Assembly: GCA_030524175.1 (NCBI GenBank)
Contig: JAUNHC010000026.1
Location: forward strand, 16,491-80,490
Direction: 5' to 3'
From: Eubacteriales bacterium
Lineage (GTDB): Bacteria > Bacillota > Clostridia > Lachnospirales > Lachnospiraceae
DNA: 64,000 nt
Shown here: in pieces, positions 8,886 to 19,442 of the stretch
Layout: the number at the start of each line of letters is the position of its first letter
Position numbering within the stretch: the first letter of the stretch is position 1
Translations under genes and position numbers: made by a program
The notes under the pieces: model-generated
Databases searched by the model: none
What the model saw: only the letters and a program-made list of their open reading frames with translations
Told to the model about the DNA's origin: nothing

Positions 8886-9422
8886 ATGAGTAGGAAAAAC
8901 TATAAAATGATTGATGGCAAGTTACTGCGGACGGATAAACAGTTCCGCCATCTGAAACAAAGCCAGAAAGAAAAAATTAATGAGTGGCTTTATCAGGAAT
9001 ATCGGAATCTTTGGTTAGAGCAGAATCGTCAGCCTTCCTCTAACAGGAATAGGGATATTCTGGCTGCTGTTATGGGAAAAATTTCGGAAGCGGATATCTG
9101 GATACCAGAACACGAAGTGTTAAAGTATTTGCAGGGAAAGAAAAATCGTTATCGGAAACGTATGGAGAAAGAATTACTGAAGAACGAAATGGACGAAGAT
9201 ATGACAGAGAACCAGTTGCCAGTGGAAACGATTAGAGGGGCTGTTGCAGGCGATCAGGATGCAGTGCAGAAGGTGATTGACCATTATTCTGATTATATTG
9301 ATGATCTTTGTACCATTAAGGAAGCTCAGGAGAACGGTGCCATTAAGAAGATTATAGATAAAGATATGCGGCAGGCAGTAATTTTGAAATTGATTGAGTC
9401 ACTGCCAGAATTTAAGCTTTAA
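8886..9422 (+). CDS. Tn916-Orf7-like sigma/HTH regulator
   Basis: 178 residues from ATG 8886, eight bases after AAGGGAG; a GTG two codons earlier is badly placed. The C-terminal half carries IRGAVAGDQDAVQKVIDHYSDYI, the pattern of the helix-turn-helix/sigma region 2-like domain found in conjugative-transposon regulators (HTH_16). The N-terminal half is basic and unrecognised; it includes a Lys/Arg-rich helix (KKNRYRKRMEKE). Proteins of this class control excision or transfer genes in Tn916-type elements. It is transcribed alone and has its own terminator. Confidence 0.65.
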   Translation: MSRKNYKMIDGKLLRTDKQFRHLKQSQKEKINEWLYQEYRNLWLEQNRQPSSNRNRDILAAVMGKISEADIWIPEHEVLKYLQGKKNRYRKRMEKELLKNEMDEDMTENQLPVETIRGAVAGDQDAVQKVIDHYSDYIDDLCTIKEAQENGAIKKIIDKDMRQAVILKLIESLPEFKL

Positions 9423-9460
9423 AAAGTCATGACCGTCTGATAACAAACGGTCATGACTTT
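9423..9460. terminator. Bidirectional hairpin between convergent genes
   Basis: Perfect 14-base arms (9423-9436 and 9447-9460) with a ten-base loop directly follow the stop at 9422. It lies between the plus-strand regulator and the minus-strand 39-residue gene and could terminate both, with A/T-rich flanks on each side. Confidence 0.8.
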
Positions 9461-9481
9461 GTTGAGAAAACTGGGGTTTTA

Positions 9482-9601
9482 TTACTTCTTTTCTTCGTCT
9501 TTTTCTTTTTTCTTGTTTTTGCTCCACCAAGTGCCAGCCACTGAACATCCACCACCGCAAATAAGTACGACGATTAAAATATATAGCCATAAATTATCCA
9601 T
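9482..9601 (-). CDS. 39-residue single-helix membrane protein
   Basis: A minus-strand reading frame starts at ATG 9601, nine bases after a strong GGGAAGGAG site. It encodes a short N-terminus, one hydrophobic helix (residues 4-23, including a GGGC turn) and a highly charged Lys/Glu tail, ending at 9482. The strong ribosome site, clean topology and following hairpin support a real gene. It is not recognised; small membrane proteins of this shape occur as regulators of transporters and as toxins. Confidence 0.6.
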   Translation of the reverse strand: MDNLWLYILIVVLICGGGCSVAGTWWSKNKKKEKDEEKK

Positions 9602-9954
9602 TCCGTTGTTCTCCTTCCCATCAGAATATAAGCGCTCTTCCACAAATTCTAGCTAATTAATTATAACACAGAAAGTGTCAGATAAATATTTTTATTTGCA
9701 GAATATACAGTCAACATATATATAATGTAAGTTCCGACAGTTTTTATAGGTTTGACGCTCCTTTTAAATATAAAAGAAACTACTTAAAATGAGGGGGTTC
9801 TAAGTCCTTGTACTTATTTAATCCTATTGTTTCAAAAGATTAATTAGCAAGGTTTCTATCTTTCCATTTCACAAGCTGGCCATAGACATTTTGTTTCAGA
9901 TACATAAGGCAAGTTCCTGTTTTAACTATTATTCTTAATATAACAAACTTTCAC
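9602..9954. other. AT-rich region without a gene
   Basis: Apart from the ribosome site of the 39-residue gene (about 9609-9618), I see no coding frame, tRNA or strong hairpin here. A TTGACT box on the minus strand near 9706 could belong to the small gene's promoter, but no convincing -10 sits at the right distance. Confidence 0.4.
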
Positions 9955-10320
9955 TTAATCATATAGTAGCAATTTTTCGTTTGAAAAGATTCTGAGTTCG
10001 TTCTCCGTACATTTCCTTATTTCCGCTGGTGACATAATCACAAGATCCAGAGAGAGATCCCTCAGCCGTTTTGTGCAGCCATAAAGTTCAGAAAAATTTT
10101 CCTCCAGCTTTACGATGATATTAGGATCTGATGGAGGTTTAAAGCAGCAATAGATATCCGGTGTTTCATTTTCAGTTTCCTTGTCTTCACCATCCCGGAT
10201 CTGCAAAACAATTCCATAGAGTCCGCCATAATCGCTCTCAGGTAGAGCTGCTATCCATTGGCCAATCCGGTATATCTCATTACCGTAGGCAAAAGTCATG
10301 CCACGTTTCCGAAGCAGCAT
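9955..10320 (-). CDS. Hypothetical protein beside the NADAR gene
   Basis: 121 residues starting at ATG 10320, immediately after the stop of the upstream gene (TAG-T-ATG), with its GAGGGGAG ribosome site inside that gene's end, so translation is coupled. The N-terminal half is beta-rich (FAYGNEIYRIGQWIAALPESDYGGLYGIVLQIRDGE) and contains a YCCF segment; the C-terminal part is helical. I do not recognise it. Coupling suggests that it works with the NADAR protein. Confidence 0.65.
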   Translation of the reverse strand: MLLRKRGMTFAYGNEIYRIGQWIAALPESDYGGLYGIVLQIRDGEDKETENETPDIYCCFKPPSDPNIIVKLEENFSELYGCTKRLRDLSLDLVIMSPAEIRKCTENELRIFSNEKLLLYD

Positions 10321-10321
10321 A

Positions 10322-10828
10322 CTAACATCTCCCCTCAACCATCATAATCATTTTGGAAAAATCCATTTGATTCAGGCGTAATTTTTCCCTGATATCCATA
10401 AGGATAATCCCCAAATGGTTTTCTCCGAAACCATCTACGCATCCCCAATACCGGTCACCCCAGGTATTCCCTTCTACCAGCGGGGCATTGCCTGTTTCCA
10501 GCAGTGCCTGCATTAGGTCAGGATGTTGACTAAATTTGGCGAAACATATTTCATACATGTACCGCATTTTAACTTGATTCCAGTCTGGACGCAGGGTTAC
10601 TTTACTTCCAAGCCGCTTTGCTTCGGCGGGATTTGTTAGATATGCAAAATAAAATTGTTGCTGCTCTCGGACAAAAATAGTTTTTTGCGCCTGAAAAGCT
10701 GCTTCATTATTTGCATATCTGTGATTTTGATACAAAATAGGCGCATGATAAAAGTTGCTGAGAAACGCATATTTTCCACGAAATGCAAGAATTTGTGGAG
10801 ATATATAGACTTTATTGGTATTTAACAT
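10322..10828 (-). CDS. NADAR-family ADP-ribose-processing protein (YbiA-like)
   Basis: 168 residues from ATG 10828 behind AGAGGGA. It shows the family's marks: FRGKYAFLSNFY near residue 16, NNEAAFQAQK near 40, RPDW, and a C-terminal NTWGDRYWGC. NADAR enzymes (the YbiA/DUF1768 group) are N-glycosidases acting on ADP-ribosyl compounds; characterised members remove ADP-ribose from guanine in nucleic acid or act on pathway intermediates. On a mobile element a plausible role is reversal of ADP-ribosylation of DNA, or handling of NAD-derived signals, which would fit the DNA ligase and defence genes here; that role is inference. Confidence 0.85.
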   Translation of the reverse strand: MLNTNKVYISPQILAFRGKYAFLSNFYHAPILYQNHRYANNEAAFQAQKTIFVREQQQFYFAYLTNPAEAKRLGSKVTLRPDWNQVKMRYMYEICFAKFSQHPDLMQALLETGNAPLVEGNTWGDRYWGCVDGFGENHLGIILMDIREKLRLNQMDFSKMIMMVEGRC

Positions 10829-10920
10829 AATAATCCCTCTTTTCATAATAGGAAAAGAAGCGGTTTGCAAAAACCGCCTCTACCCTCGTGTAGTCCTTCT
10901 AAATTTTATAGTTTACTTTG

Positions 10921-11673
10921 TTATATAGCCTTTTTATCAGATATGGAGGTAACGCCACCATGCCCTTTGCCGCTCCAATGCTGTGAAAATATCTGCATCA
11001 ATTCCATAAGCTTTTCAGAATTAGAATGAAACTGAGAATCAAAACTCTGTCTTATGTCATAATTGAGGTATAGTAAGCTGAATATAGCATCCCATAGGTC
11101 CTTCATCATTATTTCACTGAATTCTTTCTCTGCCTTCTGTAAAATTGGCGTGAGTTTTGATATCATCTGGCTCCATTCAACAAAAAAAGTGTCCTCCAGC
11201 GAGATTCCAAATCTATACAGCCATTCTCGGGCAGTATGTGTTTCTGTATCATCGCCGCATTCTGGATTGACGTATAGATATTCAATCTTGTGCTTCCTGC
11301 CATCGAATTCCTCTGGATTTAGATTTAACATTCTTCCGATGGGAAACATGGCGCAGACAGCGGGTTTACTATCATGAACGGAACATTTATTGTCCTTTAA
11401 TAAAACACACTGCTGCAAAAGCCCTACAGTTTTTAATCTTACGATAGGAAGTCGAGATTCACTGCCTATGTAGGCAAGGCCATAATTTTTAACAGCTTCT
11501 ACAGGGGTAAGTCCCTGGCTTTTAGAAATATTAAAAATATCTTTTGCTGTTATCAGAATTGCTTCTTTATTTCGATTAAAGCAGCATTCCCCGCATTGGG
11601 TGCAGTGAAACTTAAATGGCTCGTCTACTCCGATTCTCATTTTCAAATATTCATCCATCTCTTTTTTATTCAT
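10921..11673 (-). CDS. YkgJ-type cysteine-cluster protein
   Basis: 250 residues. ATG 11673 is chosen over 11679 because only it leaves seven bases after AAGGAG. The N-terminal CTQCGECC motif, followed by CVLLKDNKCSVHDSKPAVCAMFP, gives the cysteine spacing of the YkgJ/UPF0153 family, thought to bind zinc or an Fe-S cluster. The C-terminal 110 residues are helical and lack known motifs. The family's reaction is unknown in general. It stands between the NADAR gene and the DNA ligase on the same strand. Confidence 0.8.
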   Translation of the reverse strand: MNKKEMDEYLKMRIGVDEPFKFHCTQCGECCFNRNKEAILITAKDIFNISKSQGLTPVEAVKNYGLAYIGSESRLPIVRLKTVGLLQQCVLLKDNKCSVHDSKPAVCAMFPIGRMLNLNPEEFDGRKHKIEYLYVNPECGDDTETHTAREWLYRFGISLEDTFFVEWSQMISKLTPILQKAEKEFSEIMMKDLWDAIFSLLYLNYDIRQSFDSQFHSNSEKLMELMQIFSQHWSGKGHGGVTSISDKKAI

Positions 11674-11713
11674 AATCATGCTCCTTGTATGTAAGTCGAT
11701 TTTAATAGGAAAA

Positions 11714-13741
<2,028 letters not shown>

Positions 13742-13810
13742 TTAGCTCTTCCTATGTATTAACAGTAAATTTATTTAGCAGTTCGTGCATATGCAGACGG
13801 CCAATTTGTT

Positions 13811-14692
13811 TTAAGGTATCACAAGCCGCCCTTGTTTCCGATCGTAATAATAAGCATGGTCAGATAGGATCTCTTCAGGCCTTACATTGGTTCTGTTCAC
13901 AAACTGTATAGTTACATCTAACTCTTCCTTTGACATACCAATAAGTTCCGGATAAATAATGGTTTCGTGTATGCTGCTTGGAGCTACAAAGTAATTCATT
14001 TGTAAGAAGTCGCCGATGTCTTTCAATACCTGTTCGTAAAGAATAGACGTTGCTCCCCAATGCAATTCCTTATTGGAAAGCACATAAGCCGGATCCAGAT
14101 CATACTCATCCTCTATGTCGGGAGAACTTTCCCGTATGATAGATGACATTGGCTCCAGCGTTGGCGGGAAGATGCGAAGTCCGTTCTTGATTGCACATGC
14201 GTGAAGGGGTGCAGTATCCTTCTGCCAATGCCTTAGATGCAAATTGTGAATAGGAAGACTTGCTACCCCGGATAAAGACACATTAAAAACCACACTATAC
14301 ACAATAGACAAGTCAAAAAAAGGCAGATGTGGCATGTCAGCCAGCCGCTCTGCATTCTTTTTTGCATTTACCAGTTTAAAGATAATGCGATCTTTTATTT
14401 GATTGAAATCGGATAAGTCGTCAGTCATTCGTTTTGCATTCACCTGTAACTGTTCGGGCAAATTAACAATCTCCTTGACTATTTGAGACAATTCCATTCC
14501 ATCAAGAAAAGCCTGATAGTAGCCTTCCAAAGAAACAGTGCCTGTACTTTTACTTTGGGGAGTCTTAAATTCAAGTCCACTTCTAAGGACTCCATTATTC
14601 CCAGATGACTGGGTGATGGCAATAGTTGTGTGCGAATCAAGCTTTTCTGTCACTTTCTGCAGTAATTCTTCTTGAAATTCCTTGTAATTCAT
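13811..14692 (-). CDS. DUF5688-type protein
   Basis: 293 residues from ATG 14692, placed after GGAAAGGAGAAAATGT; the frame is open further upstream, but that stretch covers the leader hairpin and is not coding. The sequence (MNYKEFQEELLQKVTE at the start, DMPHLPFFDLSIVY in the middle, NRTNVRPEEILS near the end) fits DUF5688, a family I know from Firmicute ICEs without assigned function. Mixed alpha/beta composition, no membrane segment, no obvious active site. It has its own promoter-leader (14843-14979) homologous to that of ssb. Confidence 0.7.
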   Translation of the reverse strand: MNYKEFQEELLQKVTEKLDSHTTIAITQSSGNNGVLRSGLEFKTPQSKSTGTVSLEGYYQAFLDGMELSQIVKEIVNLPEQLQVNAKRMTDDLSDFNQIKDRIIFKLVNAKKNAERLADMPHLPFFDLSIVYSVVFNVSLSGVASLPIHNLHLRHWQKDTAPLHACAIKNGLRIFPPTLEPMSSIIRESSPDIEDEYDLDPAYVLSNKELHWGATSILYEQVLKDIGDFLQMNYFVAPSSIHETIIYPELIGMSKEELDVTIQFVNRTNVRPEEILSDHAYYYDRKQGRLVIP

Positions 14693-14842
14693 ACATTTTC
14701 TCCTTTCCGTAATAAGGTTTTTTCCGTGGTCCTGTAGGATTTTCCTTTCCTCCTTTCCTGATTTTAGGCATAAAAAAACAGAGGATGATCCTTTCAGAAA
14801 CTGAAAAACCATTCCCTGTTGTGTACTTGCGTGAGCGCAAAT

Positions 14843-14887
14843 GAAAAAGCCAGTGGCGGCCCTGAGGGGCACAATAATCCACTGGCT
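14843..14887 (-). terminator. Leader terminator upstream of the DUF5688 gene
   Basis: On the minus strand a nine-base-pair stem (14887-14879 with 14856-14848), containing a smaller GGGC/GCCC stem in its loop, is followed by five T. It lies between the promoter at 14951-14979 and the gene, about 150 bases before the start codon, so it would stop transcription early unless overcome. Confidence 0.75.
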
Positions 14888-14890
14888 ATA

Positions 14891-14909
14891 CAAACCTAAA
14901 CAACATGTG
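14891..14909 (-). promoter_or_regulatory. Conserved 19-base leader box (copy A)
   Basis: CACATGTTGTTTAGGTTTG on the minus strand, just before the leader terminator. It recurs with two changes at 27107-27125, again next to a terminator, in the ssb leader. It is a candidate site for an antiterminator protein or for an alternative RNA pairing. Confidence 0.6.
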
Positions 14910-14950
14910 AAATCCAACAGGATTAACCACAAAATAAATAATACATATTT

Positions 14951-14979
14951 AATATAGCACAATATATAGAACCACACAA
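14951..14979 (-). promoter_or_regulatory. Promoter of the DUF5688 leader
   Basis: TTGTGT (14979-14974), a 17-base spacer and TATATT (14956-14951) on the minus strand. The surrounding 60 bases resemble the ssb promoter at 27190-27218. The rest of 14693-15033 holds only this leader; I see no gene there. Confidence 0.6.
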
Positions 14980-15033
14980 CAAATAATTGCTATATATTGT
15001 ATTTCAAATCTAACTATGTAGTCCTTCAATTTG

Positions 15034-15417
15034 TTAATGCTCAAAGGCACGATTCTGCTGGACTTTATATCGTTCTTCACAAGAGTCCTCTTCAGGGAAT
15101 CTGTTATTTTTATCCGGAATTATAATTCTAAGGACATCCCGTCCAGTCTCTCGGTACTTTTTCAGCTGAATAGGACAATCCTCATATATCCCTGATACTA
15201 ACTGATCGGGATGAAAACGCTCGCCATTTTGGACACGGCTTCCCATCGTGTTTAAAAGATAGCCGATATGTTCCGGTGGAAGATTTAACACCACTTGAAA
15301 ATCCAAATGTCCATAAGCATTCATACCATGCGTATGTGTATTGATAATCCCACCCGGGCCAACAGCATCGATAATATAGTGTATAATCCAAGTTATAGGT
15401 TCTTTATTTTTCATCAT
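15034..15417 (-). CDS. DUF4262-like protein
   Basis: 127 residues. The central part (THGMNAYGHLDFQVVLNLPPEHIGYLLNTMGSRV followed by NGERF) resembles DUF4262 proteins, which have a small alpha/beta fold and no defined reaction. It is the last gene of the long minus-strand operon that seems to begin at ssb, 26 bases after the DUF2786 gene. The His-rich THTHG segment could bind a metal, but this is only suggested by composition. Confidence 0.55.
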   Translation of the reverse strand: MMKNKEPITWIIHYIIDAVGPGGIINTHTHGMNAYGHLDFQVVLNLPPEHIGYLLNTMGSRVQNGERFHPDQLVSGIYEDCPIQLKKYRETGRDVLRIIIPDKNNRFPEEDSCEERYKVQQNRAFEH

Positions 15418-15443
15418 TTTTGTTCTCCCTTCATTGTTAAGCG

Positions 15444-16157
15444 TTAACCAATATCCTTCAGAAGCACTGGACTGCTGTCTGCTTCAGGATGCTCCAGCTT
15501 GGTGGAGGGATCGAATCGTTTGCCATCCTGAATTCCTTTTGAGACAAAGTGTCTGGTTTCCCCAGAATAATCCATATCACCAAACTGCTTGCCCTTTTTC
15601 ATGTGTTTGATGTTGTCCAAGACCGCCTTGGGAGTTTGGAGTACCAATCCCCACTCCTGATTGTGTTCGGTTTCCTGTCTTTTAAAAGCCTCTTCCAATC
15701 CAATACAGAAACCGTCTCCATAGGCGTTGGTAATTTTCCGAAGTTCTGAATTGCTATAGGAACCCTGATACTTTTGGCGGATTGCCTTACACTCGGAAAC
15801 CACACATTCATATGCATACCGAAAGATCCGGACACAGATTTCAAAATCCTCTTCCAGCCCAACAAATCCGATTGTGACTTTTTTCTCATATTTGTAGTGG
15901 TTGCGGAAAGACTTGCAGCAGTAATGAGAAGCAATCACAGCGGCGAGCCGGGTGGTCCAGCTATTTGTGAGTTTAGTACATGTGATGTCAACGGTTTTTC
16001 GGATTACTTCTTCAGCTTTTATCTTTGCCACATCATCTGGGCGCAGTTTATGCAACGCCATAAGCTCCCTTGCTTTTAAGAGTGCAGCTTTGGCCTCGTG
16101 TTCATTGGGACTGTCAGCCAGCGCCAGCAGTTTTGCAATTTTTTCTTTTATATCCAT
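15444..16157 (-). CDS. DUF2786-domain protein
   Basis: 237 residues. Residues 1-45 (IKEKIAKLLALADSPNEHEAKAALLKARELMALHKL) are a clear DUF2786 domain, a short helical module of phage and plasmid proteins. The middle part has a conserved-looking VGLEEDFEICVRIFRYAYECV helix; the end is hydrophilic. DUF2786 proteins lack a proven function; they occur in replication and transfer gene clusters, as here. Confidence 0.8.
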   Translation of the reverse strand: MDIKEKIAKLLALADSPNEHEAKAALLKARELMALHKLRPDDVAKIKAEEVIRKTVDITCTKLTNSWTTRLAAVIASHYCCKSFRNHYKYEKKVTIGFVGLEEDFEICVRIFRYAYECVVSECKAIRQKYQGSYSNSELRKITNAYGDGFCIGLEEAFKRQETEHNQEWGLVLQTPKAVLDNIKHMKKGKQFGDMDYSGETRHFVSKGIQDGKRFDPSTKLEHPEADSSPVLLKDIG

Positions 16158-16203
16158 ATCTTGAAGTTTTTCCTTTCTTTTACAGGGCTGTATTCTAAAA
16201 CAG

Positions 16204-16782
16204 TCACACTTTCAATGGATTTTCAAAAGCATGGATACGGATGTTCTGTTCATCTAGTAACATATCCAATGCATCCAGAGAATTGGCATCATACCCAAGC
16301 TTGCGAAAATAATTTATAAGTTCCTGCTCCGATTCAAAAAGTGCCCAGTCCGCTAAAACTTCTGTCACTTTCTTTCCTAAAGGCGTTATTTCGTCTTCTC
16401 CATTGATCTGGATGAGGTATCTTTCAGGAAAATAGCGTCCATTAATATCTGTATTAAAATAAATTCCTTCTCCTGGCTCTATGCTTTTGCATACAAATGA
16501 CACATCATAGTGTTCTGAAATAGCACGATAAGCGTCATAGAGAGGCCACCATGCGGCACTTATGTCTAAAAGGATTCCGTCATCATTTCGTTCCATGTAA
16601 GTGACTATCCCACGCAGACATATTCCGGAGGTTAAAATTCCTTTATATTGAAACAGACAGCCAATCCAAGAATTGGACGGATCTCTATCAAGTGATGAGT
16701 AAATATCTTCCCATAGGTCCTGTAATCCCTTCGGATTCTTATCGGAATAGAAATAGACATCATCACTGCATATATTTGCCAT
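16204..16782 (-). CDS. Api92-like / DUF1281-type ferredoxin-fold protein
   Basis: 192 residues. The N-terminus (MANICSDDVYFYSD), the AAWWPLYDAYRAISEHYDVSFVCKSIEPGEGIYFNTD region and acidic C-terminus match the pattern of Api92-like proteins with a ferredoxin-like domain, widespread on plasmids, phages and ICEs. Function is unknown; some relatives are suggested to be anti-restriction or regulatory proteins. Its start codon overlaps the stop of the upstream gene by one base. Confidence 0.6.
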   Translation of the reverse strand: MANICSDDVYFYSDKNPKGLQDLWEDIYSSLDRDPSNSWIGCLFQYKGILTSGICLRGIVTYMERNDDGILLDISAAWWPLYDAYRAISEHYDVSFVCKSIEPGEGIYFNTDINGRYFPERYLIQINGEDEITPLGKKVTEVLADWALFESEQELINYFRKLGYDANSLDALDMLLDEQNIRIHAFENPLKV

Positions 16783-17339
16783 TACTCTTGCACCTCCAAA
16801 TCAATTGATTCCCCATATCCGGGAACAGTAAGCGAATATTCACAAGGAGTGAGGGATGTGTCTCTCGAATATACCTCATAAACAGCATCACATTGTTCAG
16901 TATCTGCATAATTTTTATACAATTCTACAATCTCCAGTTCTACGTCTCTGTTAGAAGAGTAGGCAGCGCTGATAATTCCATCATGGATAATTACAACAAT
17001 GTGTGTGTGTTTCGACTGCTTTACCAGTGCAATTCCACCCATTTTCATTTGCTGCTCCATTTTATCAATTACTGCATCCATCGTATCGTTAAAGGCTACA
17101 TTACAGTCCTGTATATCCTGATAATAGGAATACGCCTGTTCAAGAAGCTCCTTTTGCTCCTCCATATTATGTGCCGGCAGATTACAAAGTCCGGTACCAT
17201 CGGCATACCGTTCCTTATAACGATTTACAAAATCAAGTTCAAAATCCATCTTTTGACAAATGGCATGTGCTTTTTCTAATTCAGCATGTTTCAAGGCAAT
17301 CTCGATTGTCTGTCCTTTGTACATTCGGTGTATTAACAT
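16782..17339 (-). CDS. Hypothetical protein of the ICE operon
   Basis: 185 residues, not recognised. The start ATG 17339 has a GGAGG site seven bases before it, inside the preceding gene, which it overlaps by 59 bases. The N-terminal 60 residues are helical, the middle is a coiled stretch (MEEQKELLEQAYSYYQDIQ), and the C-terminus is acidic and beta-rich. No catalytic motif is visible. The overlapping order suggests tight co-expression with its two neighbours. Confidence 0.65.
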   Translation of the reverse strand: MLIHRMYKGQTIEIALKHAELEKAHAICQKMDFELDFVNRYKERYADGTGLCNLPAHNMEEQKELLEQAYSYYQDIQDCNVAFNDTMDAVIDKMEQQMKMGGIALVKQSKHTHIVVIIHDGIISAAYSSNRDVELEIVELYKNYADTEQCDAVYEVYSRDTSLTPCEYSLTVPGYGESIDLEVQE

Positions 17340-17877
17340 TATTTTCCTCCAATTCTGTTTGGTTGGAATAGACCAGAAGTTTTCCCTGCAAATCTATGGG
17401 ATGATCTACCCAAGTGTCATTTATATAAATCTGTTGTGTCAGCGTATTATAGATTACCGGCTCTTCTTCTAAATTAAATAAGTCAGCGACCAGACAGGTC
17501 TGAAGATTGATGTAAGGCCAGAGCGCAAGCTCAAGTTTCTCTCGCAGCTGAAGCGCCAGCTGGTACAGTTTTTCTATATCATAGGTCTTATAAACTACTC
17601 TGCCCATCTCTTTTAAAAGTCCGGATTCAACAATAGCCTTATTCATCGCATCCACCTGTTTTTCTAGTGAAATATCAGGATTGAGTATCAGGCCACGTAA
17701 AGTAATCTCGTGTATATACGCAGTAGCAGTCTGACTAATCTGCCGCAGCAAATCGTCATAAGCCCGCTTATAGATGGTTTTTAATAACTGGCGGTCTATT
17801 GCTTCCCGGTTCTTTTTTAAGATAGAGAGCAGCTTTTGCAGGCTGCTCCCATATTCTTCAATCTTATTCAAGCGCAC
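17281..17877 (-). CDS. Hypothetical helical protein
   Basis: 198 residues, not recognised. It begins with a coiled-coil-like helix (LNKIEEYGSSLQKLLSILKKNREAI) and remains strongly helical to about residue 150. It overlaps the upstream gene by ten bases and the downstream one by 59, so the reading frame and order are those of a compact operon. No membrane segment, metal site or nucleotide motif is visible. Confidence 0.65.
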   Translation of the reverse strand: MRLNKIEEYGSSLQKLLSILKKNREAIDRQLLKTIYKRAYDDLLRQISQTATAYIHEITLRGLILNPDISLEKQVDAMNKAIVESGLLKEMGRVVYKTYDIEKLYQLALQLREKLELALWPYINLQTCLVADLFNLEEEPVIYNTLTQQIYINDTWVDHPIDLQGKLLVYSNQTELEENNVNTPNVQRTDNRDCLETC

Positions 17878-18116
17878 ATCACCTCTGTATTCGGGTTAAA
17901 TATATAATTTAGTTCATATACCGTGTTGCGGGTTTCAAAAAGTATGCCCTCTGTGGATACTTCCCAGATATGCACTACAGGTGTTGTGGTGATCGTATGA
18001 CTGCCATAGCATATCCATGCCCGTTCGCCTACTCTAAGCGGAAGGGACAGTGTACCAGTCAAAATCTGTTTTTTCTTTTTCCGTTCTGATAGCTTTACAA
18101 GTTTTTCTTCTTTCAT
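17868..18116 (-). CDS. Small basic beta-rich protein
   Basis: 82 residues, not recognised. A Lys/Arg-rich N-terminus (LVKLSERKKKKQ) precedes short beta strands (TGTLSLPLRVGERAWIC, VVHIWEVSTEGILFET). The shape would fit a small nucleic-acid-binding barrel, which is inference. It overlaps the upstream gene by four bases (ATGA). Confidence 0.6.
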   Translation of the reverse strand: MKEEKLVKLSERKKKKQILTGTLSLPLRVGERAWICYGSHTITTTPVVHIWEVSTEGILFETRNTVYELNYIFNPNTEVMCA

Positions 18117-18370
18117 CTGATATCCACTCCTTTCTTTAACAACGGAGATGTTTCCATGAGCCTTTTACATTCGTCAGGATAGCGGTCCAGTGCCTGATTG
18201 CAGGACAGTCCCTTCACATAATAGGTCTGATAAATCGGACAGCCTTGGGAACAATGGAACTGGTTTTTAGAGGGACAAAATGCATCCCGCTTGGCTGCAA
18301 TATCTTCGGATACGTGAAGATTGAACACACGATTTGAAAATGCAATTATTGATTCTTTCTTCTGAGTCAT
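18113..18370 (-). CDS. Small cysteine-containing protein
   Basis: 85 residues, not recognised. Four cysteines in the centre (DAFCPSKNQFHCSQGCPIYQ and GLSCNQ) could hold a metal ion. It overlaps the following gene by four bases and starts 17 bases after the methyltransferase gene, so it belongs to the same operon. Its function is unknown. Confidence 0.6.
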   Translation of the reverse strand: MTQKKESIIAFSNRVFNLHVSEDIAAKRDAFCPSKNQFHCSQGCPIYQTYYVKGLSCNQALDRYPDECKRLMETSPLLKKGVDIR

Positions 18371-18386
18371 TATTTTTATCCTCCTT

Positions 18387-19442
18387 TTATGCTACAGCGT
18401 AGTTCAGCCGGTAGCAGCCACGAGACACCGGGATATATTCCTCTGGGTGTTCGTAGATAGTGGCTCTTATGCGCTCCTGATGGTGCATGTTTTTTTGTGC
18501 TTTTGGGTGGCTTTTCAGACATTCATATAGATCTGCCAGATTGGCAGTGCCACCTAAGCCTTCTAAGGTCATTCGGATTAAATGATGCCAGGTCAAGGAC
18601 TCTATATCCACATGGTTCACCGAAAAACAGTTGTCCGATTTCCAGCTGAAGGGAACCATGAGGGCATCTTGCTTATGATAAATCAGTATATATTCAGTTA
18701 CGATAGGGATAAAAGGCTTTCTGTATGTCCGATTATTGGAAACACAGTTGAACTGTCCTTTTACGAGGAAAGACTCAAAGCTGCCCATCCGCATCATGTC
18801 ATGCTGGATACTGTAGAACTTCCCGTTGGTCCGGATATCTCCGACTAATATAGCCAGGCGTCCATCTTTTTTGAGAGCAAAAAACAGTTTCCGAATACAG
18901 TAATTTAATTTTTCCAGAAAGTCTTCATAATTCTCGCATCGGGACAGATCATCCGGATGAGGTTTCCCCCACATGTTACCGCTATATTTGATGATGTCAT
19001 GATAGGGCGGATGAAAGAAAATCAAATCCGCCGAATCGTCAACTTCATTTTTTAGAGCGTTCCAGTTGCCTCGGCCTGCTACAGGCTTTGGATTTAAGTC
19101 ATATAAAAGTGACCGGACCTGAAAGCGGTCTGCAGCAGCCTTGGATGTGCCAGAGCCGCTCATAGGGTCCAGCAATGTAAATGTGCTCGTGTCTTTTCCG
19201 TAATAGTGTTTGGTATCCAGTATATATTTTAGAATTGCCGAAACAACCTCTGGGGAACAGTTGCCCCGCCAGTGGTTGTCACCGCCTTGTCCTCGGTCTG
19301 GGAAAGCCAAAAAAGATGTCAGCTCCTTACCTACTCTTTTCCTTAAGCCCTCAGTGCCAAGTGTTTCTACAATACTTTTCCATTCTGGACCAAATTCCTG
19401 TTGTAACAGAGCAGCAGCCTTTTGAATCTGTAACTCATTCAT
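18387..19442 (-). CDS. DNA methyltransferase, N6-adenine/N4-cytosine type
   Basis: 351 residues. The S-adenosylmethionine motif is LLDPMSGSGTS at about residue 92, after the catalytic-region motif order of this class is checked: motif IV reads FFHPPY at about 145, an uncommon variant of (D/N/S)PPY. LAILVGDIR and the FIPIVTEYILIYHK strand complete the fold. It would methylate an amino group of A or C in a specific DNA sequence. No restriction gene adjoins it, so protection of the element against host restriction is the simplest role. It overlaps the upstream sigma-factor gene by four bases. Confidence 0.85.
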   Translation of the reverse strand: MNELQIQKAAALLQQEFGPEWKSIVETLGTEGLRKRVGKELTSFLAFPDRGQGGDNHWRGNCSPEVVSAILKYILDTKHYYGKDTSTFTLLDPMSGSGTSKAAADRFQVRSLLYDLNPKPVAGRGNWNALKNEVDDSADLIFFHPPYHDIIKYSGNMWGKPHPDDLSRCENYEDFLEKLNYCIRKLFFALKKDGRLAILVGDIRTNGKFYSIQHDMMRMGSFESFLVKGQFNCVSNNRTYRKPFIPIVTEYILIYHKQDALMVPFSWKSDNCFSVNHVDIESLTWHHLIRMTLEGLGGTANLADLYECLKSHPKAQKNMHHQERIRATIYEHPEEYIPVSRGCYRLNYAVA

